Assembly (NCBI GenBank): GCA_000737985.1
Contig: JNVT01000058.1
Location: 1-64,000 of the forward strand
From: Gammaproteobacteria bacterium MFB021
GTDB lineage: Bacteria; Pseudomonadota; Gammaproteobacteria; Pseudomonadales; Halomonadaceae
DNA length: 64,000 bases
Direction: 5' to 3'
The position numbers and the translations under genes are program-made. Positions 36,586 through 45,787 of the stretch are shown in pieces (positions within the stretch are counted from its first letter, which is position 1; the number at the start of each line of letters is the position of its first letter). The notes beneath the pieces are model-generated. The model searched no databases and was not told the DNA's origin. It saw only the letters and a list, made by a program, of their open reading frames with translations.

Positions 36586-37623
36586 TTAACGGGGAGAGGC
36601 GGTAGCGGAGGATGGGCACTCGAGCCAGTGGTGGGCAACGTCGAGCATGCGATTGGCGAAGCCCCACTCGTTGTCGAACCAGCATAGCGCCTTGAGCAGG
36701 CGGCCCCCGGCGACGCGGGTCTGGGTGGCGTCCACGATACCCGAGCGCGGGTCGTGGTTGAAGTCGACCGAGGCCATGGGCTCGTCAGTGTAGCCGAGCA
36801 GGCCCTGATAGCAGCCGAGGCTGGCGTCGCGCAGGCAGGCGTTGACCGCCGCGGCGTCGGTCTCGCGGGCGAGCGAGATCGCCATGTCCATGGCCGAGAC
36901 GTTGATCGTCGGCACGCGCACGTGCAGGCACTCGAAGCGCTCCGCCAGGTGCGGCATCAGACGGCCGATGCCGCGGGCGAGGCCGGAGTCCACCGGTACG
37001 ATCGACTGCATCGCCGAGCGCGTCAGGCGCAGGTCGCTGTTGTGGTAGGCGTCGATCACCGGCTGGTCGTTCATCGCCGAGTGGATGGTGGTGGTGACGC
37101 CGTGCTCGACCCCGAAGTGGCGGTCGAGCACGTGCAGGATCGGCACCAGGCAGTTGGTGGTACAGGAGGCGGCGGAGACCACGCGCATAGCTGACGTCAG
37201 CGTCGACTGGTTGACGCCGTAGACCACGGTGGCGTCGACGTCCGCCTCGGCGGGCTGGGAGAACAGCAGCCGCGCGGCGCCGGCCTGCAGGTGGCGTTCG
37301 GCGGTGGCGCGATCCTTGAAGCTGCCGGAGCACTCGAGCACCAGATCCACCCCCAGGGCGCCCCAATCCAGCGCTTCGGGGTCGGCGGCGCGGCGGATGG
37401 CGATCGCCTGGCCGTTGACCACCAGCGCGTCGTCACGCGTCTCGACGCGCCCGGGGAAGCGGCCGTGGGTGGTGTCGTAGCGGGTCAGATAGGCGAGCGT
37501 TTCCAGCTCGGAAAGCTCGTTGATGGCGACCACCTGGAACGGCAGCTCGGGGCGTTCCACCAGGGCGCGCAGCACGCTCTGGCCGATCCGCCCGTAGCCG
37601 TTGATGGCGATGCGATACGTCAT
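36586..37623 (-). CDS. epd: Erythrose-4-phosphate dehydrogenase
   Basis: GAPDH-family enzyme of 345 residues that oxidises D-erythrose 4-phosphate to erythronate 4-phosphate for pyridoxal phosphate synthesis. It has the NAD-binding start [19 protein letters not shown], the catalytic cysteine block [14 protein letters not shown] near residue 155, and [15 protein letters not shown] at the C-terminus. Position before pgk and the [10 protein letters not shown] form match Epd better than glycolytic GAPDH. Its substrate is the predicted product of the tetritol genes at 49-64 kb, which may be coincidence. Confidence 0.88.
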   Translation of the reverse strand: MTYRIAINGYGRIGQSVLRALVERPELPFQVVAINELSELETLAYLTRYDTTHGRFPGRVETRDDALVVNGQAIAIRRAADPEALDWGALGVDLVLECSGSFKDRATAERHLQAGAARLLFSQPAEADVDATVVYGVNQSTLTSAMRVVSAASCTTNCLVPILHVLDRHFGVEHGVTTTIHSAMNDQPVIDAYHNSDLRLTRSAMQSIVPVDSGLARGIGRLMPHLAERFECLHVRVPTINVSAMDMAISLARETDAAAVNACLRDASLGCYQGLLGYTDEPMASVDFNHDPRSGIVDATQTRVAGGRLLKALCWFDNEWGFANRMLDVAHHWLECPSSATASPR

Positions 37624-37709
37624 GCCGGGGCCCGTTCGAGAGATTCACGAAGGCAGGCATGTTAGCGCATTCACCGCGCCGCCGCAGGGGCCGAGCCCTG
37701 CTCCCGGCC

Positions 37710-38459
37710 TCAGCGGCAACCGGCAGCGATGGCATCGAGACGCGCGGCCAGGGCGGCGGGCATCTCCATCGGCAGCAGGTGGCCATAGCCGGGGAAGATT
37801 TCGAGTTCGCCCGCGCTCAGGTGCGGCATCACCGACTCGCGCTGCACCGCCGGCGGCAGCGAGGGGTCGCGATCACCCACCAGCACCCAGGCGGGCAGGT
37901 CGAGCACCCCGACGCGCTCACGCCAGTCCTCGGCGTAGGTGTGTTCGGGCCAGGCGCGCCACGCCGCCGGGGTGGCGTTGATCGCATCCTCCACTGCGCG
38001 CTGGTAGGTCGCCGGATCGAGCGCCACCGCGCTGGCGCCGTCGATGAACGCCCGCGCCTGGGCCTCGCTGAAGTCGAAATCGAGCTGGAAGCGGTGCTCC
38101 TCGGCACTGATCGTCTGCGGGCCGGGCGGCGACGGCGCGATCAGCACCAGCGCGCGCAGCCAGGCCGGGCGCTCGGCGGCGACGGTCATCGCGATGCGCC
38201 CGGAGAAGGAGTGGCCGACCAGCACCACCTCGTCGAGCCCTGCGGCCTCCACCTCGGCGATCACGTGGCGGGTCATGGCGGCGACGTCATAGCCGGGGCG
38301 GTCACGGGCGTCGCCGAAGCCCGGCATGTCCAGGGTGGCGACGCGCGCGGCCGGGTCGAGGTGGCCGATCACCTCGCGCCACTCGCGGTGGGAACTGCCG
38401 AAGAAGTGCATCAGCACGAGGGTCGGGCGCCCCTGCCCGCTATCGCTCGAGAGTGTCAT
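37710..38459 (-). CDS. Alpha/beta hydrolase
   Basis: A 249-residue alpha/beta hydrolase. LVLMHFFGSSHREWREV gives the oxyanion region, the nucleophile serine lies in VGHSFSGRIA near residue 85, an acid residue lies in VGDRDPSLPP, and the C-terminal histidine is in GYGHLLPME. The substrate is unknown. It is separated from epd by 86 bases and from lrgB by 117 bases, so it may form its own unit on the minus strand. Confidence 0.75.
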   Translation of the reverse strand: MTLSSDSGQGRPTLVLMHFFGSSHREWREVIGHLDPAARVATLDMPGFGDARDRPGYDVAAMTRHVIAEVEAAGLDEVVLVGHSFSGRIAMTVAAERPAWLRALVLIAPSPPGPQTISAEEHRFQLDFDFSEAQARAFIDGASAVALDPATYQRAVEDAINATPAAWRAWPEHTYAEDWRERVGVLDLPAWVLVGDRDPSLPPAVQRESVMPHLSAGELEIFPGYGHLLPMEMPAALAARLDAIAAGCR

Positions 38460-38576
38460 CGTCTGGCCTCCATGCCATGGGTGTCACCCCAGCGTAGCCG
38501 CTCGCGCCGGCGCCGTCCGTCATCTCGGCGGCGTCTGTCATCCAGACTCGGCCGCTGTGTCAGCGCCGGCGTCGGC

Positions 38577-39305
38577 TCACGCCCACAGATGCCACACCAA
38601 CGGCAGCACGATGGCGGTGAAGGCGCCGGTCAGGCTCATGCCCAGCGAGGCAAAGGCGCCGGCCTGGTGGCTGATCTCGAACGCGCGCACGGTGCCCAGG
38701 GCGTGGCCGTTGATGCCCAGGGCGAGGCCGATCAGGCGCGGGTCGCGGATGCGCATCCAGCGGCTCAGCCACTCGACGCCGAAGATCGCGGTGATCCCGG
38801 TGGTCATCAGCGCGCCCATCAGCAGCGCCGTAGAGCCACCCAGCTCCTGAGTCAGGCTCAGCGCGATCGGTGAGGTCACCGACTTCGGCGCCAGTGAGGC
38901 CAGCACTTCGGGTGGGGCGCCGAGCAGCCAGGCGATCAGCACCGCGTAGCAGGCGGCCAGGGTGGCCGAGAGCGGCAGCGTCAGCACGATCGGCTTCCAC
39001 AGCGCGCGGATCTGCCCCAGTTGCTGGTAGAGCGGCACCGCCAGTGCCACCGTGGCCGGCCCGAGCAGTAGCATCAGCCAGGCGGCCCCGCGGTTGTAAT
39101 CATCGATGCCGATCGGCAGCAGCGCGATCACCGCGGCGATCAGCAGTGCAGCGATGATCACCGGCGGGCACCAGCTGGGGTGGCGCATCAGCTTGAACAG
39201 ACGCACGCCGAGGAAGTAGGCGGCCAGGGTCAGCCCGATGGCGCCGATCGGGGTGGCGAACCACGTCTGCGGCACGGCCGCCAGGGTCGCGCCCAGCTCA
39301 CTCAT
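38577..39305 (-). CDS. lrgB: LrgB-family membrane protein
   Basis: A 242-residue protein with about seven hydrophobic segments and LrgB/CidB features (LLPKSVTSPIALSL-like segment SLAPKSVTSPIALSLTQELGG near residue 145, then GLALGINGHALGTVRAFE). LrgAB/CidAB proteins have been linked to murein hydrolase control and to pyruvate or other small metabolite export. The start overlaps the lrgA stop by four bases. Confidence 0.87.
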   Translation of the reverse strand: MSELGATLAAVPQTWFATPIGAIGLTLAAYFLGVRLFKLMRHPSWCPPVIIAALLIAAVIALLPIGIDDYNRGAAWLMLLLGPATVALAVPLYQQLGQIRALWKPIVLTLPLSATLAACYAVLIAWLLGAPPEVLASLAPKSVTSPIALSLTQELGGSTALLMGALMTTGITAIFGVEWLSRWMRIRDPRLIGLALGINGHALGTVRAFEISHQAGAFASLGMSLTGAFTAIVLPLVWHLWA

Positions 39306-39654
39306 GCGAGGTCTCCGGCGGCAGACAGCGGCGCATCAGCCATAGGCTGGAGGCGACGCTGGCCAGGGTGCCCAGCAGCAGCGCGGTGAGAATGGCCCCG
39401 GCCTGATCGGCGAAGCGCCCGGCGACGAAGAAGATCTCGACCACCCCGGGCATGATCAGCAGCGCGAGCATGGCGATCAGCGGTTGGCTGACGGCGACCA
39501 CATCGGCGTTCATGCCGCCGCGCTGGCAGAACCACAGCGTCAGCAGCAGCATGCCGATCACCCCCGCAGGCAGGGCGATGGGTAGCCACAGCACGATGGC
39601 CTGGCCCAGCAGCAGAAACACGAGCAGCCACAGAAAGCCCCGCAGCACGGACAT
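39302..39654 (-). CDS. lrgA: CidA/LrgA-family holin-like protein
   Basis: A 118-residue protein with four predicted membrane segments. The family block LPIALPAGVIGMLLLTLWF is followed by LLIMPGVVEIFFVAGRFADQ. It pairs with LrgB in one two-gene operon. The 395-base gap upstream separates it from the aldolase gene on the other strand. Confidence 0.87.
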
Positions 39655-40049
39655 GGCAGGTCTCCGAGAAGGCGGAAAAGCCGCTAGCGTAGCAGATCGC
39701 GTCGTGATCCCACTTTCCCATGACGATTTTCAGCCCGCGTTGCCGTGCCACTCGTGACACGCTGTGGGGCCCTGGCCGCTGAGCCCCATATCGCGTCAGC
39801 GAATGGCGACAGCCGGGACAACTCGTGAGTAAGGCGCGACAGACTCCCGCGCAAGGCGTGAACTGAGCGGCGTTGTCGCTTATTCTGGGGCCCGTTCGAC
39901 CGCGCGGTGGACGCACCCGGCGGGGCGAGGTGCCCGGCAGCCCGGCGTCGCCAGCATCGTCTTGCGAGCCGTTGCCCCGGGGCAGCGGCAGGGAAGCCGT
40001 ACCCGTCGAGACTCCCCGACGTACCATCTGAGGACAGAGGAAACGCATC
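39655..40049. other. Intergenic region between divergent lrgA and fbaB
   Basis: A 395-base region between two divergent genes. It must hold both promoters, and ends with GAGGAAACG before fbaB. No gene, RNA or convincing repeat was recognised. Confidence 0.5.
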
Positions 40050-41102
40050 ATGACCGATATTGCCAAGCTGCTGGGCGACGAGGCCGACAGCCTGCTGAGC
40101 TACACCTGTAGCGGGTTCAAGAAAGAGGACCTGTACCTGCCCGGCCCGGACTTCGTCGACCGTGTCTTCGCCGACAGCGACCGCAGCCCGCACGTGATGC
40201 GCAACCTGCAGACGCTGTTCAACCATGGCCGTCTCGGCGGCACCGGCTACGTCAGCATCCTCCCGGTTGACCAGGGTATCGAGCACTCCGCTGGTGCCTC
40301 CTTCGCGCCCAACCCGGCCTACTTCGATCCCAAGAACATCCTCGAGCTGGCGCTGCAGGGCGGCTGCAACTGCGCCTGTTCGACCCTGGGCGTGCTCTCC
40401 TCGGTGGCGCGGCGCTACGCGCACAAGATCCCGCTGATGCTCAAGCTCAACCACAACGAGAGCCTGACCCTGCCGGCGATGTACGACCAGACCCTGTTCG
40501 CTCAGGTCGAGCAGGCCCACGACATGGGCTGCATCGCGGTCGGCGCGACCGTCTACTTCGGCTCGCCGGACTGCCGCCGTCAGATCCAGGAGATCAGCGA
40601 AGCGTTCGAGCGCGCCCACGAGCTGGGCATGGTCACCGTGCTGTGGTCCTACCTGCGCAACCCGGCATTCAAGAAGGATGGGGTCGACTACCACGTCGCT
40701 TCCGACCTCACCAGCCAGGCGGTGCACCTGGCAGCGACGATCAAGGCCGATATCGTCAAGCAGAAGCTGCCCGAGAACAACGGCGGCTACAAGGCGATCG
40801 GCTTTGGCCATACCCATGAGAAAGTCTACAGCGAGCTGACCAGCGATCATCCGATCGACCTGGCGCGCTTCCAGGTCGCCAACGCCTTCATGGGGCGTGC
40901 CGGACTGATCAACTCCGGCGGCGGCTCCAAGGGCCAGTCCGACCTGGGCGAAGCGGTGCGCACCGCGGTCATCAACAAGCGTGCCGGCGGCATGGGGCTG
41001 ATCTCCGGGCGCAAGGCGTTCCAGAAGCCGCTCAAGGAGGGCATCGAGCTGCTCAACGCCATCCAGGACGTCTATTTGTCCAAGGATGTCAGCATCGCCT
41101 GA
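40050..41102 (+). CDS. fbaB: Class I fructose-bisphosphate aldolase
   Basis: A 350-residue DhnA-type (archaeal-like) class I aldolase, the same length as Escherichia coli FbaB. It contains [23 protein letters not shown] near residue 68, [29 protein letters not shown] and the Schiff-base-region block [12 protein letters not shown] near residue 235. It cleaves or forms fructose 1,6-bisphosphate without a metal. A strong terminator follows at 41139-41165. It is separated from epd-pgk and on the other strand, unlike the common epd-pgk-fba operon, which usually carries a class II enzyme. Confidence 0.93.
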   Translation: MTDIAKLLGDEADSLLSYTCSGFKKEDLYLPGPDFVDRVFADSDRSPHVMRNLQTLFNHGRLGGTGYVSILPVDQGIEHSAGASFAPNPAYFDPKNILELALQGGCNCACSTLGVLSSVARRYAHKIPLMLKLNHNESLTLPAMYDQTLFAQVEQAHDMGCIAVGATVYFGSPDCRRQIQEISEAFERAHELGMVTVLWSYLRNPAFKKDGVDYHVASDLTSQAVHLAATIKADIVKQKLPENNGGYKAIGFGHTHEKVYSELTSDHPIDLARFQVANAFMGRAGLINSGGGSKGQSDLGEAVRTAVINKRAGGMGLISGRKAFQKPLKEGIELLNAIQDVYLSKDVSIA

Positions 41103-41138
41103 CCTGGCCGGCGCCGTGTCGGCGCTGTCCCAGGCAAG

Positions 41139-41165
41139 AGCCCGGCCCGTCAGGCCGGGCTTTTT
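41139..41165 (+). terminator. Rho-independent terminator after fbaB
   Basis: AGCCCGGCC-CGTCA-GGCCGGGCT followed by a T-run, 36 bases after the stop. Confidence 0.85.
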
Positions 41166-41269
41166 GCGTTCTGGCGCGGGACATCTGCGCGGCTTTATCG
41201 ACTTTGGTCTGCCGACCTAAGTTCAATTGTATGACAAAGGCGCTCTCTTTTACCTTGGCTGTCGCGTTG

Positions 41270-41287
41270 AATGATAACGCTATCATT
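41270..41287. promoter_or_regulatory. LacI-family-like operator upstream of the second tctC
   Basis: AATGATAACGCTATCATT is an 18-bp palindrome with one mismatched pair and a central CG, the usual shape of LacI/GalR-family operators. It lies 77 bases before the tctC start. No LacI-type gene is in the window. Confidence 0.5.
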
Positions 41288-41364
41288 TTCATAACCCGCC
41301 GCTGGCGAGACGCCCAGCCTGGTGCTTCGCCGCGAGAGCCGGCCGGGGAAAGGGGAGACGCAGC

Positions 41365-42417
41365 ATGACACCGATCTGGAGCAAAGCCTGCCTGGCGCTG
41401 CTGGCCAGCGCCGCCATCGGCCTGACGACCTCGGCCCAAGCCGCCGACGACTGCCCGCTACCGGGCAATCTGCGTGTGGTGATCGGCTCGACCTCGACCG
41501 GGGGTGACACCTATCAGAACTCGAGCATCGTGGTCGACCAGTTGGCCAAGAAGCTCGACATCAACGCCAAGGTCGATGCCGTTGGCGTGATGCCGGCCTT
41601 TCAGGCGCTCGAGCGCAGCCGCCACGGCAATACCATCATGATCTTCCACGATGGTGCCTATCTGGGGAATCTCTACGGGGTCAACGGCTACCCCAACATC
41701 TTCGACAAGTACATCGTCGGGCCGACCATCGCCATCAACCCGGGCAACGCCTACCTGGTGCCCAAGGATTCGCCCTACCAGACCCTCGACGACATCATGG
41801 CCGCGGCCGGTAACGGCAAGCAGATCCGGGTCGCGATCCAGCCCGGCGGCGTCTCCGAAATCGGCTTCTCGGCGCTCAAGAATGCGGTGCGTCTGAAGTA
41901 TCCGGGCAAGGAGGGCAACATCGTCGCGGTCAATACCGGCTCCCAGGCGGACAAGAACCAGCTGCTGTTCGACGGTGCCGCCGACGTGATCAACGGCTCG
42001 GTGCAGGCCAACGAGCAGTACACCCAGCTACCGGCGGACGATCAGAAGGCGATGCGCTTCGTCTGGATCACCGCCCGCCACGACACCATCGCCCAGACCG
42101 AAGCCGCAGGCATGGGCGATACCTCGCGCGAGCAGCTACTGCAGTACGTGACGCCCAACGTCAAGGTGCCGATGGGCGATGGCCAGGACTTCACCTTCGA
42201 TAAGGAGTTCTTCTTCCTCTACAACAAGGACATGGACCCGGCCGCGGTCAAGTGTATCGATACCGCGCTGGCCGACATCTATGACCAGGGCGAGATTCAG
42301 AAGCAGCAGAAGCGCTCGTTCTTCATTCCCGACTTCAAGCCGTCCGCGCAGGCGGCGACCTATCTCGAGAAGAAGAGTGAGGAGTATCGGACCATTATCG
42401 ATGACCTGAAGAGTTAG
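41365..42417 (+). CDS. tctC: Tripartite tricarboxylate transporter substrate-binding protein, second system
   Basis: A 350-residue periplasmic binding protein with a signal peptide ending near AQAADDC (residue 26). The fold is of the Bug/TctC type (LRVVIGSTSTGGDTYQNSSIVVDQLAKKL, VAIQPGGVSEIGFSALKNAV), but it lacks the usual PGG near the N-terminus and is distant from the copy at 30285. It ends KS and then TAG; the TAG is the first triplet of the repeat at 42415-42558, so the present C-terminus was set by that element. TctB- and TctA-like genes follow. Confidence 0.82.
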   Translation: MTPIWSKACLALLASAAIGLTTSAQAADDCPLPGNLRVVIGSTSTGGDTYQNSSIVVDQLAKKLDINAKVDAVGVMPAFQALERSRHGNTIMIFHDGAYLGNLYGVNGYPNIFDKYIVGPTIAINPGNAYLVPKDSPYQTLDDIMAAAGNGKQIRVAIQPGGVSEIGFSALKNAVRLKYPGKEGNIVAVNTGSQADKNQLLFDGAADVINGSVQANEQYTQLPADDQKAMRFVWITARHDTIAQTEAAGMGDTSREQLLQYVTPNVKVPMGDGQDFTFDKEFFFLYNKDMDPAAVKCIDTALADIYDQGEIQKQQKRSFFIPDFKPSAQAATYLEKKSEEYRTIIDDLKS

Positions 42418-42558
42418 GCACTGTATGAAAAGTACTGCGCTCGGCCATGCGGCGTTAAAAATCGGCTCAGAATGCTCATTTACAACCCGTAAACTCCGCG
42501 TTTTTGCCGATTTTTGCCTTGCCTGGCCTTCGCTCGTCGACTTTTCAGACAGCACCTA
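42415..42558. repeat. MITE-like intergenic repeat, copy B
   Basis: A 144-bp element with imperfect inverted ends: TAGGCACTGTATGAAAAGT at 42415-42433, and the complement of TAGGTGCTGTCTGAAAAGT at 42540-42558 (16 of 19 matching). The interior, read on the minus strand, contains TCGACGAGCGAAGGCCAGG, GCGGAGTTTACGGG, GTAAATGAGCATTCTGAG and TTTTTAACGCCGCATGG. It shares these blocks with copy A. It lies between the second tctC and tctB and encodes no protein. Confidence 0.85.
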
Positions 42559-42673
42559 GGCTCGCTCTGTGGCGCCGGCCGTGCTCGGCCGGCGCCTTCG
42601 ATCCCTTGTCGACATCGCGTCGATCTCACGCTGGATGTCGCCGGCGCACGACCCGGCCCAGGAGCCACTTCCC

Positions 42674-43117
42674 ATGGACAGCCACTGGCTATCGCTGTTC
42701 GATGTCACCATCGACTTCAGCCAATCCCATCTCTTCTTTCCGCGTATCGTGACCACGCTGCTGGGCATCCTGCTGGTGATGATCCTGGTGACCCGCTATC
42801 GCCGCATCGTGCCTGCGCTGCGGCACGCCGGGCGCGTGGTGGGCGGGCGCGAGGGCAACTTCGACCGCAAGCGCTTCTTCGGCACTCTGGTGCTGGTGAC
42901 GCTCTACTTCTATCTCATGGGGGTACTGAGCGATGTCTTCCCCAACACCGGCTACAGCTTTCTGATCATGTCGGTGCTGTTCGTGTTCTCGCTCTCGCTG
43001 CTCTATGCCGAGCGCCTCTCCCGCCGGATCCTGCTGATCATCACGCTCAATGCGCTGATCGCCCCGGCTATCGCCTGGTACGTGCTGGCGCAGCTGTTCC
43101 GCATCACGCTGCCCTGA
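42674..43117 (+). CDS. tctB: Tripartite tricarboxylate transporter TctB-like small subunit, second system
   Basis: A 147-residue membrane protein with four hydrophobic segments (FPRIVTTLLGILLVMILVTRY, FFGTLVLVTLYFYLMGVL, FLIMSVLFVFSLSLLYAERL, ILLIITLNALIAPAIAWYVLAQLF). The size, topology and place between tctC and tctA support TctB. The ATG at 42674 has CAGGAG upstream; the frame is open from 42569 without support for those residues. It is separated from tctC by 256 bases holding the repeat, unusual for these operons. Confidence 0.75.
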   Translation: MDSHWLSLFDVTIDFSQSHLFFPRIVTTLLGILLVMILVTRYRRIVPALRHAGRVVGGREGNFDRKRFFGTLVLVTLYFYLMGVLSDVFPNTGYSFLIMSVLFVFSLSLLYAERLSRRILLIITLNALIAPAIAWYVLAQLFRITLP

Positions 43118-43133
43118 CCCGGAGATCCGACCC

Positions 43134-44642
43134 ATGGACATTCTGTCCCACCTCACACCGATGTTCTTCACGCTGATCGCGGCCGGCACGCTGATCGGCA
43201 TCATCTTCGGCGCCATCCCCGGCATGACCGCGACCATGGCGGTGGCGGTGTGTCTGCCGCTGACCTACGCCTTCGGTCTGGTCAACGGCATCGCGCTGCT
43301 GCTCGGGCTCTATGTCGGCGGTATCTCGGGGGGCATGGTGCCCGCGGTACTGCTCAATATTCCCGGTACGCCGTCGTCGATCACCACCACCTTCGATGGC
43401 TACCCCATGGCCCAGCGCGGCGAGGGCGAGCGGGCGCTCAAGACCGGGATCGTGGCGTCGATCTTCGGCGGGCTGTTCAGTGCCGCGGTACTGTTCTTCT
43501 TTGCCCCGGTGCTGGCGGATTTCGCGATCAAGTTCTCCTACGTCGAGAAGTTCCTGATCATCCTGCTGGCGCTGACTGTGATCGCCTCGCTCTGCTCGAA
43601 CATGCTGATGGGTATCTTCAGCGGGGTGCTCGGTGTCTGGCTGAGCCTGATCGGCACCTATTCGATCACCGAGGGCGGCAACGGCGAGCCGCGGCTGATG
43701 TTCGACTTCATGCAGTACTACCTGATCGACGGCTTTTCGCTGCTGCCGGTGCTGATCGGTATCTTCGGGCTGAGCACCATCCTGCTCGACGCCGAGAACG
43801 GCTTCGCCGACGCCCCCGGGCAGGGCCGGATCAAGCTCAAGGGCGGTGCGCGTTTCTCGTTCTCGATCTTCAAGGGGCAACTGGTCAATCTGATCCGCTC
43901 CTCCGGAATCGGCACCTTCGTCGGCATGCTACCCGGGGTCGGCGGCAGCGCCGCCTCGGTGCTCGCCTATAGTCAGGAGAAGAACTTCTCCCGCGATTCG
44001 TCACAGATGGGCAAGGGCGCGCCCCAGGGTATCGTCGCCTCGGAGTCGTCCAACAACGCGCTCACCGGCGGCGCGCTGGTGCCACTGCTGTCGCTGGGCA
44101 TTCCCGGTGACTCGACCACCGCGATCCTGATCGGCGCCTTCACCCTGCAGGGCATTCAGGTCGGTCCGCTGTTCATCGGCAACAACATGGACACCTGGTA
44201 TCTGATGATCATCGCCCTGGTGGCGGCCAACGTGCTGATGTTCGGCATCATGTACTTCGCCATCCGCCATATCGCCAAGGTGATCGAGGTGCCCAAGTAC
44301 ATCCTCTACCCGCTGATCGTGATGATGTGCGTGGTCGGTGCCTATGCCATCAACTACGGGATCATGTTCGATGTCTGGACGCTGCTGATCTTCGGCGTGT
44401 TCGGCTACGTGGCGCAGAAGATCGGGCTGGAGGTGGTGCCGCTGATCATCGGCTTCATTCTCGGCAAGTCGGCGGAGGTCTACTTCGTCAAGAGCATCGA
44501 GTCCTACGGCAACCTGACGATCTTCTTCACCAAGAGCCCGATCGCCGCCTTCCTGTGGGTGCTGATCGCGGTATCGGTGGCCTTTGCGATCTATCTGCGC
44601 GTGCGCAACCGGCGCCGCGGGGCGAGCAGTCTGGTCGAGTGA
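43134..44642 (+). CDS. tctA: Tripartite tricarboxylate transporter TctA large subunit, second system
   Basis: A 502-residue permease of the TctA family, with the duplicated glycine/proline motifs IIFGAIPGMTATMAVAVCLPLTY near residue 25 and GMLPGVGGSAASVLAYSQEK near residue 265. LSLGIPGDSTTAILIGAFTLQGIQ is the second conserved block. It is not a recent duplicate of the copy at 31729, judging by the many differences. The C-terminal tail is basic. A terminator lies shortly downstream. Confidence 0.9.
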   Translation: MDILSHLTPMFFTLIAAGTLIGIIFGAIPGMTATMAVAVCLPLTYAFGLVNGIALLLGLYVGGISGGMVPAVLLNIPGTPSSITTTFDGYPMAQRGEGERALKTGIVASIFGGLFSAAVLFFFAPVLADFAIKFSYVEKFLIILLALTVIASLCSNMLMGIFSGVLGVWLSLIGTYSITEGGNGEPRLMFDFMQYYLIDGFSLLPVLIGIFGLSTILLDAENGFADAPGQGRIKLKGGARFSFSIFKGQLVNLIRSSGIGTFVGMLPGVGGSAASVLAYSQEKNFSRDSSQMGKGAPQGIVASESSNNALTGGALVPLLSLGIPGDSTTAILIGAFTLQGIQVGPLFIGNNMDTWYLMIIALVAANVLMFGIMYFAIRHIAKVIEVPKYILYPLIVMMCVVGAYAINYGIMFDVWTLLIFGVFGYVAQKIGLEVVPLIIGFILGKSAEVYFVKSIESYGNLTIFFTKSPIAAFLWVLIAVSVAFAIYLRVRNRRRGASSLVE

Positions 44643-44704
44643 GCGGGTCGAGCAAGCGGTTCGAATTAGCCGCCGCGTCTCGACGACGCGCCACATCAAG
44701 ACAA

Positions 44705-44731
44705 AGCCCACGCCGATGGCGTGGGCTTTTT
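44705..44731. terminator. Terminator between tctA and ribH
   Basis: AGCCCACGCC-GAT-GGCGTGGGCT followed by T residues on the plus strand and preceded by AAA, between two convergent genes. Confidence 0.85.
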
Positions 44732-44793
44732 CGTGGCTTGCCGGGGGCAAATCGCCAGGGCCTGGGCCTCCGGCGCGTGTCGCCGGCCAAGGC

Positions 44794-45291
44794 TCAGTCG
44801 ACGCAGAGCTTGCGCACCTGATGGAGGTTTTCCAGCGTCGCCAGGCACGCTTCGGCGGCCTCGGCGCCCTTGGTCAGGAAGTGCTCGCGGAAAAAGCTCG
44901 TATGCGCCTCGTGCTCGTGGAAGTGGTGCGGAGTCAGCACCGCGGAGATCACGGGAATCTCCTGTTCCATCTGCAGCGCCATCAAGGCGTCGATGACCGC
45001 GGTGGAGACGAAGTCGTGGCGATAGATGCCGCCGTCGACGACGAAGCCCGAGGCGACGATCGCCGCGTAGCGGCCGCTCTTGGCCAGCAGTTTGGCCTGC
45101 AGCGGAATCTCGAACACGCCGGGGACGCTGAAGGTCTCCAACTGGGCGGTGTCGAAACCGCGCTCACTGAGGCGCTCGACGAAGGCGGAGTGGCAGTTGC
45201 CGACGATATCGCCATGCCAGTCGGCACGGATGAAGGCGATGCGCTGGGCGCGGGTATGCGCGGAGAGCTGCGCGGAGGTGGACTGATTCAT
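44794..45291 (-). CDS. ribH: 6,7-Dimethyl-8-ribityllumazine synthase, RibH2-like
   Basis: Penultimate riboflavin enzyme joining aminouracil and 3,4-dihydroxybutanone phosphate, 165 residues. Family motifs are FIRADWHGDIV near residue 20, TFSVPGVFEIPL near residue 53, and VVDGGIYRHDFVSTAVIDALM. The form (FVVDGGIYRHDFV and PHHFHEHEAH in place of the usual GAVIRGETPHFD and TTEN-Q-E) resembles the type II lumazine synthases known from Brucella and Mesorhizobium. It is a single gene outside any ribDECBH cluster and has an FMN riboswitch upstream. Confidence 0.9.
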   Translation of the reverse strand: MNQSTSAQLSAHTRAQRIAFIRADWHGDIVGNCHSAFVERLSERGFDTAQLETFSVPGVFEIPLQAKLLAKSGRYAAIVASGFVVDGGIYRHDFVSTAVIDALMALQMEQEIPVISAVLTPHHFHEHEAHTSFFREHFLTKGAEAAEACLATLENLHQVRKLCVD

Positions 45292-45432
45292 GGTCGTTTC
45301 CTGTGATGGTCGAGGTAACCAGAATCAGGGCTGCGGCGCGCTTGGCGTACGCGAAAGACGGCAGGCACCGTGGCACGCGGCCGGTTGGCCGGGGGCGGTC
45401 GGTGGACCGAATCGACATGGACAAGTGACACC
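45292..45432 (-). promoter_or_regulatory. Leader segment between the FMN aptamer and ribH
   Basis: About 140 bases link the aptamer to ribH. Two small hairpins are visible (CGGCC-GGTT-GGCCG at 45378-45391 and CGGTC-GGTG-GACCG at 45396-45409), and AGGAAACG precedes the ATG. No clear intrinsic terminator was found, so the mode of control cannot be decided. Confidence 0.4.
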
Positions 45433-45590
45433 GTTCTCTTTCATCCGGACTATGACCGTCGGCTTCGGAATCGCACCGAATCTGCTGACCCGGGCAGCCA
45501 GTGTGGCGCTGCTCGGCGCTCGCGGGCTTGGGCCGCGCGTAAGCGCGCTGCCATCACCGCCGGTGGGGACTTCCACCCCGCCCTGAGAAC
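45433..45590 (-). ncRNA. FMN riboswitch (RFN element)
   Basis: Read on the minus strand, the conserved RFN blocks appear in order: TCTCAGGGCGGGGTGGAAG, TCCCCACCGGCGGTGAT, AGCCCGCGAGCGCC, GGTCAGCAGATTCGGTG, GATTCCGAAGCCGACGGTC, and ATAGTCCGGATGAAAGAGAA. The element closes with complementary ends GTTCTC and GAGAAC. It lies upstream of ribH on the same strand and senses flavin mononucleotide. Confidence 0.96.
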
Positions 45591-45787
45591 CGATGTCGGC
45601 AGACACAGCCGCCGACATTCGCCCATAGTCTACGCCCTTCACCCGGGGCACGGAAGGCCGGCGCCGGGGTCTGCTGTGGTATCGTGTGGCGGCGTCCACT
45701 GCGCGTGCGCTAGAGCTTTGGCGGTGCGCGACGCGACGCTGGCCAGCCGACCCTTTTTTCTATTTCTGCCACCCGGACCGAGACCGC

